A stretch of 64,000 nt of DNA from Siderastrea siderea. Taxonomy: Eukaryota; Cnidaria; Anthozoa; Scleractinia; Rhizangiidae. The stretch's first letter is position 1, and the number at the start of each line of letters is the position of its first letter. Shown here one piece after another: positions 28,925 to 39,960 of this stretch. Both the position numbers and the translations under genes were made by a program. The stretch covers positions 8,447,453-8,511,452 of the forward strand of contig OZ034978.1 in the NCBI GenBank assembly GCA_964030785.1. Direction: 5' to 3'. Under the pieces are notes generated by a model that saw only the letters and a list, made by a program, of their open reading frames with translations, did no database searches and was not told the DNA's origin.

Positions 28925-30280
28925 TTTAGTGGCATTTCGCGTTATTTGTCAAGATCCGAACACGATGAAAACCCAAAACAATAAGCAGTTTAGTTTAGGG
29001 TGAGTTATATTTAGCTGCTGTAGATAATCGACGTTTCCAGTTCATTCAAGCGAACAGCCAATAAGTCTGAGATGATTTGACAAGCCTTGACAGTTAAATG
29101 ACAGGATATTGAAACACTGTAAAAACCAAGAAACACGACGCAAGAAGAAGAAAATATTTTATCCGGACAGTTTGAAGCTCAATAAATATAATAATAACAG
29201 TAGTGTGACTTTCGAGTTCGGATTATTGTGGGGCAATTCGCGGGAAAAACTTGCCAGAATTTGCGGCGCTGTACAAACACTTTTGAAAGAACACCGCGCC
29301 CGAAAATAGCCCCGCAAAATTTTTGGGCCCGAAGAGTTTTGAGTTTTTGAAAAACGAACACCAGCTTATTCATGGGAGCTCCTCCACTGTTAGGCTAGCC
29401 TATCTATAAGACTTATATTACAGGCTTGGTCTGATCCCACTGACAATTTGCAGTACAACTTCCAAGCACGTACACAACAATCAAGATTCTCGGCTGCACA
29501 ACATTCATTGAACAACGAAATCACCTAACGGCACTCCCGTTATAGTATGTTCTTTGATAAGGTAATTGCAAAATCCCTATACAGTTAGCAGAGATAAAAT
29601 CAATCGACGTACGTTTTACGACGATCTTTGCTTTGCCGCCGTTCTTTCACCACGCGTCCTCTCCGCCAGTTTTGATTCCCAGCATGCATCACTTCGATTT
29701 ACATTTTACTCCCCACCGGGGAGGAGAGCGTCAAGAAAATCGTCACCGATGGAAAACATGTCGTGCGTGAGTTAGGAAAAAGTGAAGTTAGCTTTTAAAA
29801 ATGCACGGTTACCCCTAGTTTTTATGTAATCTATCAAAAGCAGGACAACTGTTAGGTATTGTAAAATATTTTTTTCAGAGGAAAAACCGCCCCTTCAAAA
29901 GTTATTTTACAAAACGTTGCAATATACTAGGTCAAATAATAGCCCCAAGGAGGGGAAATTAGCATATGGAATTCTGCAGCATGTTGAGAATTGTATCTGT
30001 TGTTATTCATTACAAAGCGCCTATTAGTTTAGACATCTTCGCCTCCTATTTAAGTTAAATAATGGCTATCTTTTATTTTAAAAAAGAATTTTCCTAATTT
30101 AAAAAAAATGCTCAATCAGCACTTTTTTACCATATTTGGGCCTAATTATCTCTGAAAAATGCACGGTGACCCTCCATTTTCTTTTTGGATTTTAAGAGCC
30201 CTAGGTACGAGTAACAAATCCCACATGGTGACAAATGAGAAAAAATACCTTCCTATTAGGGACCACCGTCCTTAATGACC

Positions 30281-30625
30281 AAAATGAATGTTCACAAAGC
30301 ACTCACTTAATTTTTTTATTATATTAAACAAATTTCATGTTAAATACAAGCAGGAGCCAGCTCCCATCAACTAATTTTACAGCACCGGCACTCTTTTAAT
30401 ACCCTATCAAGAATTAAAGTAAAACAATTACAAAAGATAATGACCTTTGCAATAAATACGCTACGCTTAATAGCGGATGAAAGAAAAAAAGACAAACCAA
30501 TTTGACAGCAACAGCACTTTTAATACTCTGTCAAGAATTGAAGTAAAACAATTACAAAAAATAACGTCCTTTGCAATAAATAAGCTACGCTTAATAGCGG
30601 ATGAAAGAAAAAAAGATAAGGCATA
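30281..30625. repeat. Tandem duplication in 3' flank of oxidase copy A
   Basis: Two copies of about 120 bp (near 30381-30500 and 30510-30620) share tcaagaatt, agtaaaacaattacaaaa and cttaatagcggatgaaagaa. Upstream, atacaagcaggagccagctc matches the flank of oxidase copy B at 58456-58475. Confidence 0.65.
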
Positions 30626-31014
30626 AAGAGCAGCTCTTGTTGGTCAAATTGAAAGTTTTCCGCCAAGTGAGCGAGCTAAAACTTTGTATCACATAGTTTA
30701 CATGGTGGTGAGAAGTGAGAAGGTTTCGGCATCATTGCGGATAATGAACTTATTGCTCACTAACTACACAACTTACAGAACAACGTTGTCGAGAGTTTAA
30801 AAATCAGGCTTAACCGTATTTTCTCCAAAAAATTAAATTTTTGTGACTAAAATGCTAAAGATGCCCATTTCTACAAAAACGACGCGCTTTTCATCTAATT
30901 CGAGGTAAAATTATGTGAATTTTATTTTTGATTCTGCCACATCTCAATGTTTTGATTAAAAAAACATTTCGTTATCCTAGCAACCTCCTCCCTAATCCTT
31001 TATCCCTCTGCACT

Positions 31015-33426
31015 GACAGTCCCACCAGCACATCTTCCACGTCCTGGTCTCCATAGTTACGGAGGGGAGGGTAGAACTCCTTGACTTTCTCGAACATTCT
31101 TCTGATTGGCGGATCATCCAACGTGAGATTTCTGTCCCACTGATAGGGTTGTACCATGCCGCCCAGCCATAGTTTGTCTTCACCTCTCGGTAGGATGAAC
31201 ACAAAACTTTGTCCTTCTTTTTTGGACTCGTCAATGTCCTCGATCAGAGAAATGCACATGGAATGGCCGAGTTCAGGCACGAGGCTTTTGTTATTCCTCA
31301 CTTAAACAATCACAACTGAAATATTGAGGAAAAAAGTCCACGGTCAGGGCATAATACACCTGGAACGATATAAGAATGGGCGCGCTCCTGACCAACAGAC
31401 TATTTATTTAAAAAAAATACTCTTCCGGCAGCTGATACATCGCATAACAATGCCCGAGGCTGAAGGATTGTCCGAAAAATGAACAGTTGGCCGAGTAAAC
31501 AGACAGTGAGGGTGTCACAACACATTTGCCGCTAAACAAATCCAAGTTGGTTAGTTTACTCGATTTTATTGCACTGCGATTACATCTGAAAAGTTAACAC
31601 CTTAAAAACTGGCTTCCTTTCTTGGTTTTCTCTCGTCAACAAAATCGGGCAACGGATACTAAATCAGACGAGGGGTATCGCCTGATACCCCCGTCCGATT
31701 TTGTGCCACCTGAGTGCGCGCGAAGATTAATCGGTGGGTTATAAGAGCTGACATCCTACAAGTAGAGAGGTCGCGCGTAATAGCGCCTTTGTGGCGATTT
31801 TCATAATCAAGGAATTGTATGAATAAAACAATTAATTCACTCAATCACACGGGTTGCATGTAAACTCGGCACTGGCTGTCTCGTTATCACGCTCGACTCG
31901 ACTTCGTGGAATGGCGCGCCTTGTTGGCTATAAAAGTCACGTGCGACTCAATACTTCTCTTCCCTCCAACCAATGTTGGATTTCCTAGCCCTGGCTTTTA
32001 AAAAGGCAAACGCGCACTTTACGCCTCGCAACAGATAGACCTTTTGAAGCCAACAAGTGAACCTACTGAAAAAGCCTATTATTTAAGCCTTCACCTTTTG
32101 GTTTTGTCTCCTGTTCCTTTGTAGCACTCAGAACTGACCTAGTTACAAGGGCAATTGATGAGAACTAACGGAACTGTCTAAGCTTACCAGTTTCTTAAAA
32201 GAGCTTGGTGTTGTGGCGAAATCATGGCAAATGACGGAGCTCGTTCATCTTTTCTGTACTGGAAGATCTTCAACCTTAAAAAAAACCAATGTATCAGTAA
32301 CAACACTTGATTCAACTTTTGCAATGTGCTGAAAGAGAGAGATAACAGGCTCAAAATGAGAGGCCACAAAATGAGAGGTATCAGGCTCATTATACAGCAA
32401 ATTTCGCATTATTTTAGTGCACGTCAACTAGTATGGCATTAATTTTTTGCAAGTTTTAATTTTTGCCAATTTTTGCGATTTGTAAAAAGCAATGAAAATA
32501 GGATGATGTGTGGAGAGAGGAAACTCAGAAAAAAATTCTGAGTTCCAGGTGGGATTTGAACCCACGACCTTCCGTATGCTAGAAAAGTGAAAAAAATAAA
32601 AAAAATAAAATAAGAATAAAAAGCAATCACGAAAAAAACTCCGCTACAAATTGTTCCTGCAAAACCGACTTGTTACTATTTAATAGAAAAGCACGTTCGT
32701 GTGCATGTCGAGAAACCACCTACGTCGCCTTTGAACGTTTCGTAGAGAGCAAAGTTACTATTGTTGTGGTAGTTTTTCAACACTGTACACTCAACCTGCT
32801 GGGTATGGCAAAATTAAATTCCCTCCCGAAAACAGTATCTCCAAAAGGCAAAAATTACCTTACTGTTACCAATTTTTGCGGTATTTCGCGAGACAAATCA
32901 TTTCGCCATTTGGAAGTTAATTTCCCCCAAATTTTCCAAATTCTGATCCCAGCTAAGAAACAGATGGTCTTTGAATCGGCGGCACAAGTTAAAATTTTCC
33001 ATAGCCATATTTTGTAATGATATTAAACAGAACTCGAGCAAAAAACTTAAAACAGGTTCGGACGTGTTCGTTTGCGACAAAAGCACAACGTTATACTAAA
33101 CAGGTCAGTATTTACCACTTTTCTCTGTTGTAACTGGCTAACGTCATAAAGGCCTATTTCCAACTCAAGGGTCCAGAATTCGTCTTGCAGGGATGCTACG
33201 CTTTTATAACAGAGCATTAAATTTCGCACGATTAATTTCGCGATTACTTTGAAATCGCCAAAATATCGGAAATTAAGTCACGCGAAAATAACTAACAATA
33301 AGGCAGTTCCCAGAACTGACGCAAATTCGCCAAATCACAAAAGAGAACTTCCACAAAAATGTCATGCCTTAGAAATTAGAAAGATTTGGTAAATTCGTAT
33401 GTACCTTGTCCATAAATTAGAACCAA
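31015..33426 (-). pseudogene. D-amino-acid/D-aspartate oxidase-like pseudogene, copy A
   Basis: Three remnants of an FAD-dependent oxidase of the DAO family, which oxidises D-amino acids or D-aspartate. (1) 31015-31315 codes SMCISLIEDIDESKKEGQSF, LPRGEDKLWLGGMVQPYQWD and so on to DVLVGL, but AAA has become a TAA stop at 31302-31304 and homology to copy B breaks off after VGL. (2) 32188-32274 matches copy B exon 60296-60386 with a net 4-nt deletion and several stops. (3) 33403-33426 matches only the 3' tip of the FAD-binding exon; the rest is cut off by the transposon at 33445. The exon equivalent to 59204-59457 is missing. Intronic homology with copy B shows genomic duplication rather than retroposition. 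Confidence 0.8.
32533..32583 (-). repeat. tRNA-derived SINE fragment (3' half with B box)
   Basis: The minus strand reads catacggaaggtcgtgggtt then caaatcccacctgg, a tRNA T-arm with a GGTTCAAATCC B box. The A-box half is absent, so this is a SINE piece and not a working tRNA. Confidence 0.6.
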
Positions 33427-33686
33427 AGTAATCCCCAGTTCTTCACTGTGCGACTACTTGGACCGGGCCACTTGGAAGAAAATTGACCAATCACAACCTT
33501 AATTGAGAACAAAAGAAGCCAACAATTTTTCATGAACGTTAACGGAAAATAGTATAAGATTTTCATTGGTTTGTTTCAACGATTTTTGAAAAAATTCAAA
33601 CTGTTCTGTACTGACTCAACTCAGGTTAATGAAATCTTACCGATTGTTTTTACGTACTAAGCTTCTTGCATGTAAATGTTTCCAAA

Positions 33687-33956
33687 ATGGCCCAAAATAT
33701 ACAACTTAGAGTGAATCGAAAGGGCGGCATATATGACAACGCAAAATTTTGGATTTATCAAATGAGTTGATAAGGTAGATTGGCCAACGTAAAGAGATTG
33801 AAAACTGACGTTTCGAGCGTTAGCCCTTCGTCAGAGCGAATCACGAAGGGCTCTGACGAAGGGCTTTCGCTCGAAACGCCAGTTTTCAATCTCTTTACGG
33901 TGGCCAATTTACCTTATCAACTCAGTTGATAAATCCAAAATTGTGTGTTTCACGTC

Positions 33957-33992
<36 letters not shown>

Positions 33993-34278
33993 ACCCCCTT
34001 GTTTGATATATGACAACGGTCGCCGACATTCTCAGCTTTTACGAGAGTACGTTTTAGACTTGCACCACGCAGGAATAACTCCGCAAGTGATCGCAACCGA
34101 AGTTAAAACTAGTCGGCACTTTGTGCGAAATGTGTTGAGGGATTATGATCTGAACAACTCGTTAATGCCGGTGAAGAGAGTGACACCACCACGCTCAAAA
34201 ATGGTTCCAAATGTCGTTGTATTTCTAAAGAATGCGACATCTAACCAAATTTTCGGATCGAAAGTAACCAATCGTTGA
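33687..34278 (+). pseudogene. Transposase N-terminus with paired-like HTH, split by insertion
   Basis: ATG at 33687 starts MAQNIQLRVNRKGGIYDN, which then stops at the insertion. The frame resumes at 34019 with GRRHSQLLREYVLDLHHAGI and goes on through TPQVIATEVKTSRHFVRNVL. The order NGR...LR...VLDLHHAGITP...I...V...VRNVLRDY is that of the paired domain, whose known relatives are Tc1/mariner-like transposases. The catalytic DDE region is missing; the frame ends at 34278. Confidence 0.7.
33742..34005. mobile_element. Penelope-like insertion with 13-bp target duplication
   Basis: ATATATGACAACG flanks it at 33729-33741 and 34006-34018. The insert has an inverted arm (33742-33845) and a direct arm with the family tail (33846-34005), as partial terminal repeats of Penelope-like elements often do. 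Each arm carries a CTGACGA...CGAAAC motif. Confidence 0.7.
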
Positions 34279-34433
34279 CGTGGCAGTTTCCGAGCGGTTA
34301 GAGGTCACGGTGTGAAAGTTTTTTGGAACATGTATTGTTTGCACGGTTCAACGTTATTGGTTGTTTGCGGAAAAACATGACTATCTTTTGTTCTCAATTA
34401 GCGTTGTGTTTGGTCAATTTTCTTCCAAGTGGC

Positions 34434-35277
34434 TAGCCTGCGAGCAGGCTCTCTATTCGGGGGGCAACGCAAAGTGAATTATTTTCTTACGTGAATTATT
34501 TTCTTCGAGAGCGCCGAAGGCGCGAGTTTCGGCGAGCGAAGCGAGCCCGCGGTGAAAATTGAGAGCCTGCACGTATCCCATTGAATTTTGAATCCGGCGC
34601 GTTCGTCCACGAACGCAGCACTCTGATTGGTCAAAAATGACAGGCTCAATTAATATGAGTAATTAATATGCATATGGCTCAATTAATATGCATAAGTTCC
34701 TAATTTTTCGGGCGCAAGAATTACACACACGGCTCGACAAAGAAGACAATTTTACGAAATAAATACCAATGTTTTCGCACATCGTCGCCAATACTTGTCC
34801 GCGACTTCCATCGCGATTTGAAACTTCAAATAGGTTTTCCGTGGACATTCGACCCGATTTTCCAGTTCCATATTTCACCAAAAAACTACAACTGCAGATA
34901 CGGCAATGTCCACTTGCTTTGTTGACAACTTTTTTCGGAGTTACAACGCGTTCTTCCGATCCTTCCATGAAGAGCCACAAAGATCTAGACGAAATCCCGG
35001 GAAAACTTCCACGTGCATCTTTCTGTCATGTTTGTTTATATTTTTCTCGTTCCCTATTGGCTAGTTATTTGACACCGGAAGCGTGGCGAGTTGTCAACAA
35101 GTTGTCACATTTCGAGGGGCCGGAATTGAAATTCAATGACTCACGTGCAGGCTCTCGTTTTTCACCGCGGTCTCGCTTCGCTCGCCTTCACTTCGTTCGC
35201 CGAAACTCGCGCCTTCGGCGCTCTCAAAGAAAATAATTCACGTTGCCCCCCCGAATAGAGAGCCTGCTCGCAGGCTA
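34434..35277. mobile_element. 844-bp TIR element with 9-bp target duplication
   Basis: CCAAGTGGC occurs at 34425-34433 and 35278-35286. Termini start TAGCCTGCGAGCAGGCTCTC, and the inverted repeats are about 140 bp long with GCGAGCGAAGCGAG subrepeats. A 9-bp duplication with long TIRs fits MULE-like or related cut-and-paste families. It contains the zinc-ribbon-like frame at 34663-34980. Confidence 0.85.
34663..34980 (-). CDS. Small Cys-rich (ZAD/zinc-knuckle-like) ORF in transposon
   Basis: 105 codons: HCRICSCSFLVKYG at the front and RVCNSCARKIRNLC at the end give two C-x2-C pairs about 60 residues apart, as in ZAD-type zinc-binding modules. It covers most of the single-copy part of the 844-bp element, so it probably is what remains of an element-encoded DNA-binding protein. 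Function is inferred only from the cysteine pattern. Confidence 0.5.
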   Translation of the reverse strand: MWLFMEGSEERVVTPKKVVNKASGHCRICSCSFLVKYGTGKSGRMSTENLFEVSNRDGSRGQVLATMCENIGIYFVKLSSLSSRVCNSCARKIRNLCILIEPYAY

Positions 35278-35545
35278 CCAAGTGGCCCGGTCCGAGTAGT
35301 TGCACAGTAAAATGTTTACTATATTTCAGGAATGGAAAGATGAAGGTGAATCACCTTCCAGTGGGAATAGGTTGGCGATCCAAAGATAATGAGGCATTTA
35401 ACTGTTCCAGGTTTCCCTGCCCACGTTCATACATGTAACACTTTTAAATTCCTGTATAAGGAGAAACGTACTGTGAATCGCCGGTGAACAGTAAAGTAAC
35501 GCGGCGCTTATCGCAGAAATTGCGAGTCTGCCTTGAAGGCATAGC

Positions 35546-35620
35546 TGGGTCAGTGGCGGAGTGATTAAGGCAATTGACAAACAGCCAGAAGACCCGAGTT
35601 CGATTCTCGTCTGAACAATG
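35546..35620 (+). repeat. tRNA(Leu/Ser)-like SINE head
   Basis: TGGCGGAGTGATTAAGGCAA matches an A box and GAGTTCGATTC a B box about 50 bp apart. The acceptor stems do not pair well, so it is more likely a SINE head than a tRNA gene. Confidence 0.5.
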
Positions 35621-35639
35621 TCTTTTTTCTCTCAAGAAT

Positions 35640-37060
35640 TCTGTTTCTAATTTTTTCACGTTTGGAATCCAGTGGCCACCGTACCTTAACCATCAGTGAC
35701 CCTTTGATCACAGTACAACTATTCCCAGAACCTTACCCCCCCCCCCCCCCTATGTTTATAAGTTGGAGAGAACGAGACCCTAGGGATGACAAGCCCTCGG
35801 TTCCCGGCCCCTTGCGCTGAGCAAGCAGGGTAATACCTAGCTCCTTATCAACTGGGTACTGAATACCTAGCTCCTTATCAACTGAGTTTACACTTCTCGT
35901 TTCTTCGTAATGGCAGGGATCAAAAATATTCACAAGCTAAAGAAAAAAATGCGTAGCTCTCTCCATATTCCAAAGAGATTTAGCAGTCTGGGCTGGGACG
36001 CTCTGGAGTTTCGTGTCGCCACGGTAAATCGCGAGAACCCATATGGGAGCAAAACGTGTTTTCTACGGAACTCTCAATGGTGGGAGATAAAAAGGCTAAT
36101 AGTGGAGACGATGAATTCCACAACAGCACGTTCCTATATCCAAGCGGACGGCAGGCGAGTTTCGATTCACAGATTTCCGACCATCATTGGAAGGAAAATA
36201 GTTTTCAAAAATGGCGGCTACCACCAGACGTTCTATGACAGACTTAAAGTTGTATACCGTCGCAGCTCGCCGTACTGCGGAGCTGATGTAATAACTGCAT
36301 ACCCAATGTAAGACTACCGTAACGGCACACAAAGAAAACTTTCATGGCTTCCCATTACACCTCTTCATACCGAAGCATCGCCAGATGAAGACATTACAAG
36401 GAGGTGTGCGTTTCATATATCTAACCCAAGACTTGCACTGACTTGTGAGAAAGCAAAAATGTTGCCTCGAGTTTAGTTCATCACTTGTTGTCACGAGTTT
36501 TAACACTAAGAAAAATCTTTCAAAATGTTATTTAAAATAAAATCCAGTTTTCGTCAAAACGTTTCGACTTTCCTGACGTTAACATGAAAATTTATCTTGT
36601 TCAAACTAAAAAATGACCTGCCTTTCCCATCTAATTAACAACTTGAACAAATAAAACTTGTTGAGCGTTTGTAAATTTTCCTGTCCTACGTCTTTTCAGA
36701 TTTTTTGACGTTTCTGTCTCCATGGCCATTTCGAGATTGTTAGATATACTTGTAGTGATCTTCTTAAACATCAAAACATTTTGTACTGACTTTTCTACTG
36801 ACATTTTAAAGAAATCAAAGCGCTTTCCGCTTTCCCGCTCTCGTCACCCCCTGCGGTTATTCATCAATATTTATTTTCACTTCTGTCTCTTACGTAGGTC
36901 GACTATATTAGTACGCCCGAATTGATGCAGCTAAACCACCTGACACGCCACTTAAACTGTGACTGAAGAGAATAATACTGGGTATTAAACGGCTAAGTGA
37001 GTGGTTACATCTTATTTATGTCATCTCTTCACCGAATACTGTTTGATTATTGCATCCCTA
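35640..37060. other. Intergenic stretch, no supported gene
   Basis: Contains a poly-C run at 35737-35751 and a duplicated phrase (atacctagctccttatcaac) at 35831 and 35864. A 133-codon frame at 35910-36311 (plus) begins MAGIKNIHKLKKKM, but I do not recognise it and it overlaps other frames. Confidence 0.35.
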
Positions 37061-37063
37061 TCT

Positions 37064-37236
37064 CAAGGTTTGTTTCCATATGATCGCTACGATCGCTACA
37101 ATCGCTGGAAAAACGTTCAGCAATCATATGGAAACCAGCCTTTATGGAAACTGCCAAGCGATCAAAGTCACAACAACTGCTCAACTTTTTCGGTGGCAAT
37201 CGTCGCGATCTAGCTATCACGTGAAAACCAGCCTTC
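37064..37236. mobile_element. Small MITE with inverted ends
   Basis: Left aaggtttgtttccatatgat and right (reversed) aaggctggttttcacgtgat pair over about 32 bp, both running into GCTA-CGATCGC-like sequence. No coding capacity. Confidence 0.6.
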
Positions 37237-38059
37237 AATTTTACATAGTCGAAGGAACTGCGACATTGGTGAAACGTATCATCGAGGCGCTAAGTTCAAG
37301 GTGAGTATTAGTTTTACTGTTTATGGTAGATTTTTCTACTAAATGGACTTGAGTCGCTCGCTAAAATAACTGTAGTATTCGCCGAATTGCCAAAAGTATA
37401 GCTATACCGAGTTATTTTGTGGTTTTATGATTTTTATCGTTAGGTAAGTGAGCACAACACCGAAGACGAGAAATAAAAGCTTAATAATCAGAGTGTAGAG
37501 GAAATTTAACGATGGAAATTTTGCTGCCGAAATATTCAGATAATAAAAACGCAGTAATGCGTGATTTATTTCGTTTTGAAGATGCTTTTCATGCCAAAAT
37601 CATGGTATCTACATAATATTTAAGCTTTAGTGGCCCCTGTAGCTTTCACTGGTGTAAGATCTTGTCTATCCACTATTAATACAAATTTGCTTCGTCTTAC
37701 TGAAAAGAGAGTCCGAACAGTTGCTACAAAGTATTCCGGAACACTAATTGAAAAACAATTACAGCTTACCATAAGTTTTAAGTGACCTATATCTTAACAT
37801 AAACCTAAAAGACAGCATAAGCCTGATATGTTCTTTCATGAAAAACATTTGTTGCCTAGAAACTTGCTCTTCAGTTTATGAAAGGAAGAGTCTTCAGTTT
37901 ATTACAAGCCAAAGTATATTTTGATATGTGCTTGTGGTTTCCTTTCGTTGTCTTGAAGTTTCCTTGTTTTTGAGTCTTCACTAGAAGGCGTGACTTTGTA
38001 CCTAAATTTAGTAACAGAAATGGTGGCAAGTTTTGTTTGCAAGGTGTGAGCAAGTGGCT

Positions 38060-38158
38060 ATGGCATCTGTAATTTCAAGATCCCTAGTAGCTGTGGGTTA
38101 TCATCATTGTCAATATAGTGATTCACGACACGAAGAACAGTGGTCTTTTGAACAACCG
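38060..38158 (+). CDS. Possible first coding exon of an unknown gene
   Basis: TTTGCAAG acceptor-like sequence at 38043, then ATG at 38060 and 33 codons (MASVISRSLVAVGYHHCQYS to EQWSFEQP), then CCG|GTGAGT. A further GTGAGT donor at 37303 could end an untranslated first exon. No later exon was identified. Confidence 0.35.
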
Positions 38159-38329
38159 GTGAGTTTTAACATTTGCTGTAATTTGTACACAAGACACCCC
38201 CTCCAATGCCACCCAATTAAATCACGACTGAAACTATCGTCACTCACTTCAACACCGTGCACCATATTTGTTTTATAGTGGCTAGTATTTTTCAGATTAG
38301 TGGTCTGCTTCTCTTGTTTCTCTTGTTCT

Positions 38330-38874
38330 CGTGAATCTTCAGTGGATCTTTAAGGATTGTCAAAGACCTGCCAAAGATCCTTAAAGACAGGGATCTTTAA
38401 AGGATCCTTAAAGGATCTTTGAAAGATCTTCAAAGATCTTTATATGCAAAATCATTTGTTAAGATCCTCAAGGATTTGACAAAGATCTTCCAAGGATCCT
38501 ACAAAGATCCTAATAAAGATCCTAGCAAAGATCTTTGCAAGGATCCTTCAAGATTTTCAAGGACTAAACAAGGATCTTTCAAAGATCTTGAAAGGATCCT
38601 TTCAAGGATCTTTTAAAGATCTTAGCCAGGATCCTCAAGGATTTGGTCAGGATCTTTTTAGGATCCTTGTCAAGATCTTCACAAGATCTTTGCAAGGATC
38701 CTTCAAGATCCTCAAGGACTAAACAAGGATCTTTCAAAGACCTTAAAAGGATCCTTTCAAGGATCTTGTTAAGAGTTTAGCCAGGATCCTCAAGGATTTG
38801 GTCAGGATCTTAAAAGGATCCTTGTCAAGATCTTTGCAAGATCTGTGCAAGGATCCTTTGAGATCCTCAAGGAT
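38330..38874. repeat. GATC-decamer array, first block
   Basis: Dense degenerate repeats of aaggatccttnaaagatctt. Almost every 10 bp there is a GATC, giving many AGATCT and GGATCC sites. The 140-bp unit containing tttaggatccttgtcaagat recurs. Confidence 0.85.
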
Positions 38875-38878
38875 TTAA

Positions 38879-39389
38879 AGTGCTACTATGATCAAAAAAT
38901 CACTTTTATTTTTTCTTCGGATTTCGAAACTATGTTTGTTAAACACTCCCCAAGCGAAATTATAAGCGTTAATTTTGAGAAGAAGACCGTTAATTTAAAC
39001 TGCAATTTTCCGGTTTAATGGTCCGCCATTATTACACCAGAAAGGATACAATGACGTCATACACTCAAGAGCTGTAAAATGTAGTGTGTGAACGCGGCTT
39101 ACAAATTATGCAAAACACGAGTTTGAGAGTGTGAAAGCTCAAAACTCCCGTGCTGCATACTAAATAAGGCACTTTCACACACACTGCATTCTACATCTCT
39201 TGAGTGTATGACGTCATTGTATCCTTTCTGGTGTAATAATGGCGAACCATTAAAACGGAAAATTGCAGTTTAAATTAACGGTCTTCTTCTCAAAATTAAG
39301 GCTTATAATTTCGCTTGGGGAGTGTTTAATAAACATAGTTTCGAAATCCGAAGAAAAAATAAAAGTGATTTTTTGATCATAGTAGCACT
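38879..39389. mobile_element. Foldback MITE with TTAA target duplication
   Basis: TTAA at 38875-38878 and 39390-39393. Arms begin AGTGCTACTATGATCAAAAA and are nearly identical inverted for about 190 bp around a 110-bp loop. It sits inside the GATC-decamer array. The TTAA duplication points to the piggyBac superfamily. Confidence 0.88.
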
Positions 39390-39393
39390 TTAA

Positions 39394-39960
39394 TGAGGAT
39401 CTTTCAAAGATCTTAAAACGATCCATTTAAGGATCTTGTTAAGATCTTTGCTATGATCCTTGAGGATTTGGTCAGAATCTCCCAAGGACCCTTGTCAAGA
39501 TCTTTACAAGATTTGTGCAAGGTTCCTTCAAGATCCTCAAGGATTTAATGAAGTTCTTTTGAAGACCTAACAAGATGCATAAAGATCTTAGAAAGGATTC
39601 GTAAGGATTTGATCAGGATCTTGCAAGGAATCTGTAATCTTATGCCAATAATTATTGATGTCTTTACAAGATCTAGATAGATCTTTGCAAGGATCCTGCA
39701 AGATCCTCAAGGATTTCAAAGATCTTGAAAATATTGTGTTAAAGTTTTTGCTTTGATCTGGGGATCATACAAGGTTCCTTCACAAGATCTTACAAAATCC
39801 TTGAAAAATTTGACACAGTTGACAGAATCTTTAAAGATTTGATGAGGATCCTTACAAACATCATTGCAAGGATTTTCCTAAGAGCTTTGCTGGGTTGCTT
39901 CAATATCCTCTTTGAAAGGACTAAAATAATGAGGATCTTGCAAGGTGGTGAGTATTATTC
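39394..39960. repeat. GATC-decamer array, second block
   Basis: Continuation of the array interrupted by the 511-bp MITE. Units decay toward the right end. Confidence 0.8.

Larger units (their letters stand above)
26841..30275. mobile_element. 3.4-kb TTAA-flanked TIR element (piggyBac-type target)
   Basis: Left end TTAA-GGACGGTGGCCCCTA, right end (reversed) TTAA-GGACGGTGGTCCCTA. TTAA duplication is the signature of the piggyBac superfamily. The related locus near 58385 has a single TTGA between matching flanks and represents the empty site. I recognise no transposase inside; the interior includes an unidentified exon-like frame (28706-28924) and a nested MITE (28531-28671). Confidence 0.75.
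33445..35308 (+). mobile_element. Tc1/paired-type DNA transposon, interrupted twice
   Basis: Ends ACTGTGCGACTACTTGGACC and, reversed, ACTGTGCAACTACTCGGACC extend for about 85 bp (ACTTGGAAGAAAATTGACCA is shared). The interior codes the start of a transposase with a paired-like helix-turn-helix (33687 onward). It was broken first by a Penelope-like insertion (33742-34005) and its right TIR was split by an 844-bp element (34434-35277). Removing both gives an element of about 735 bp, itself internally deleted. Confidence 0.75.

Noticed and set aside
38330..39960. CRISPR-like regular repeats
   Set aside because: No constant repeat with unique spacers; units are degenerate decamers in an animal genome.
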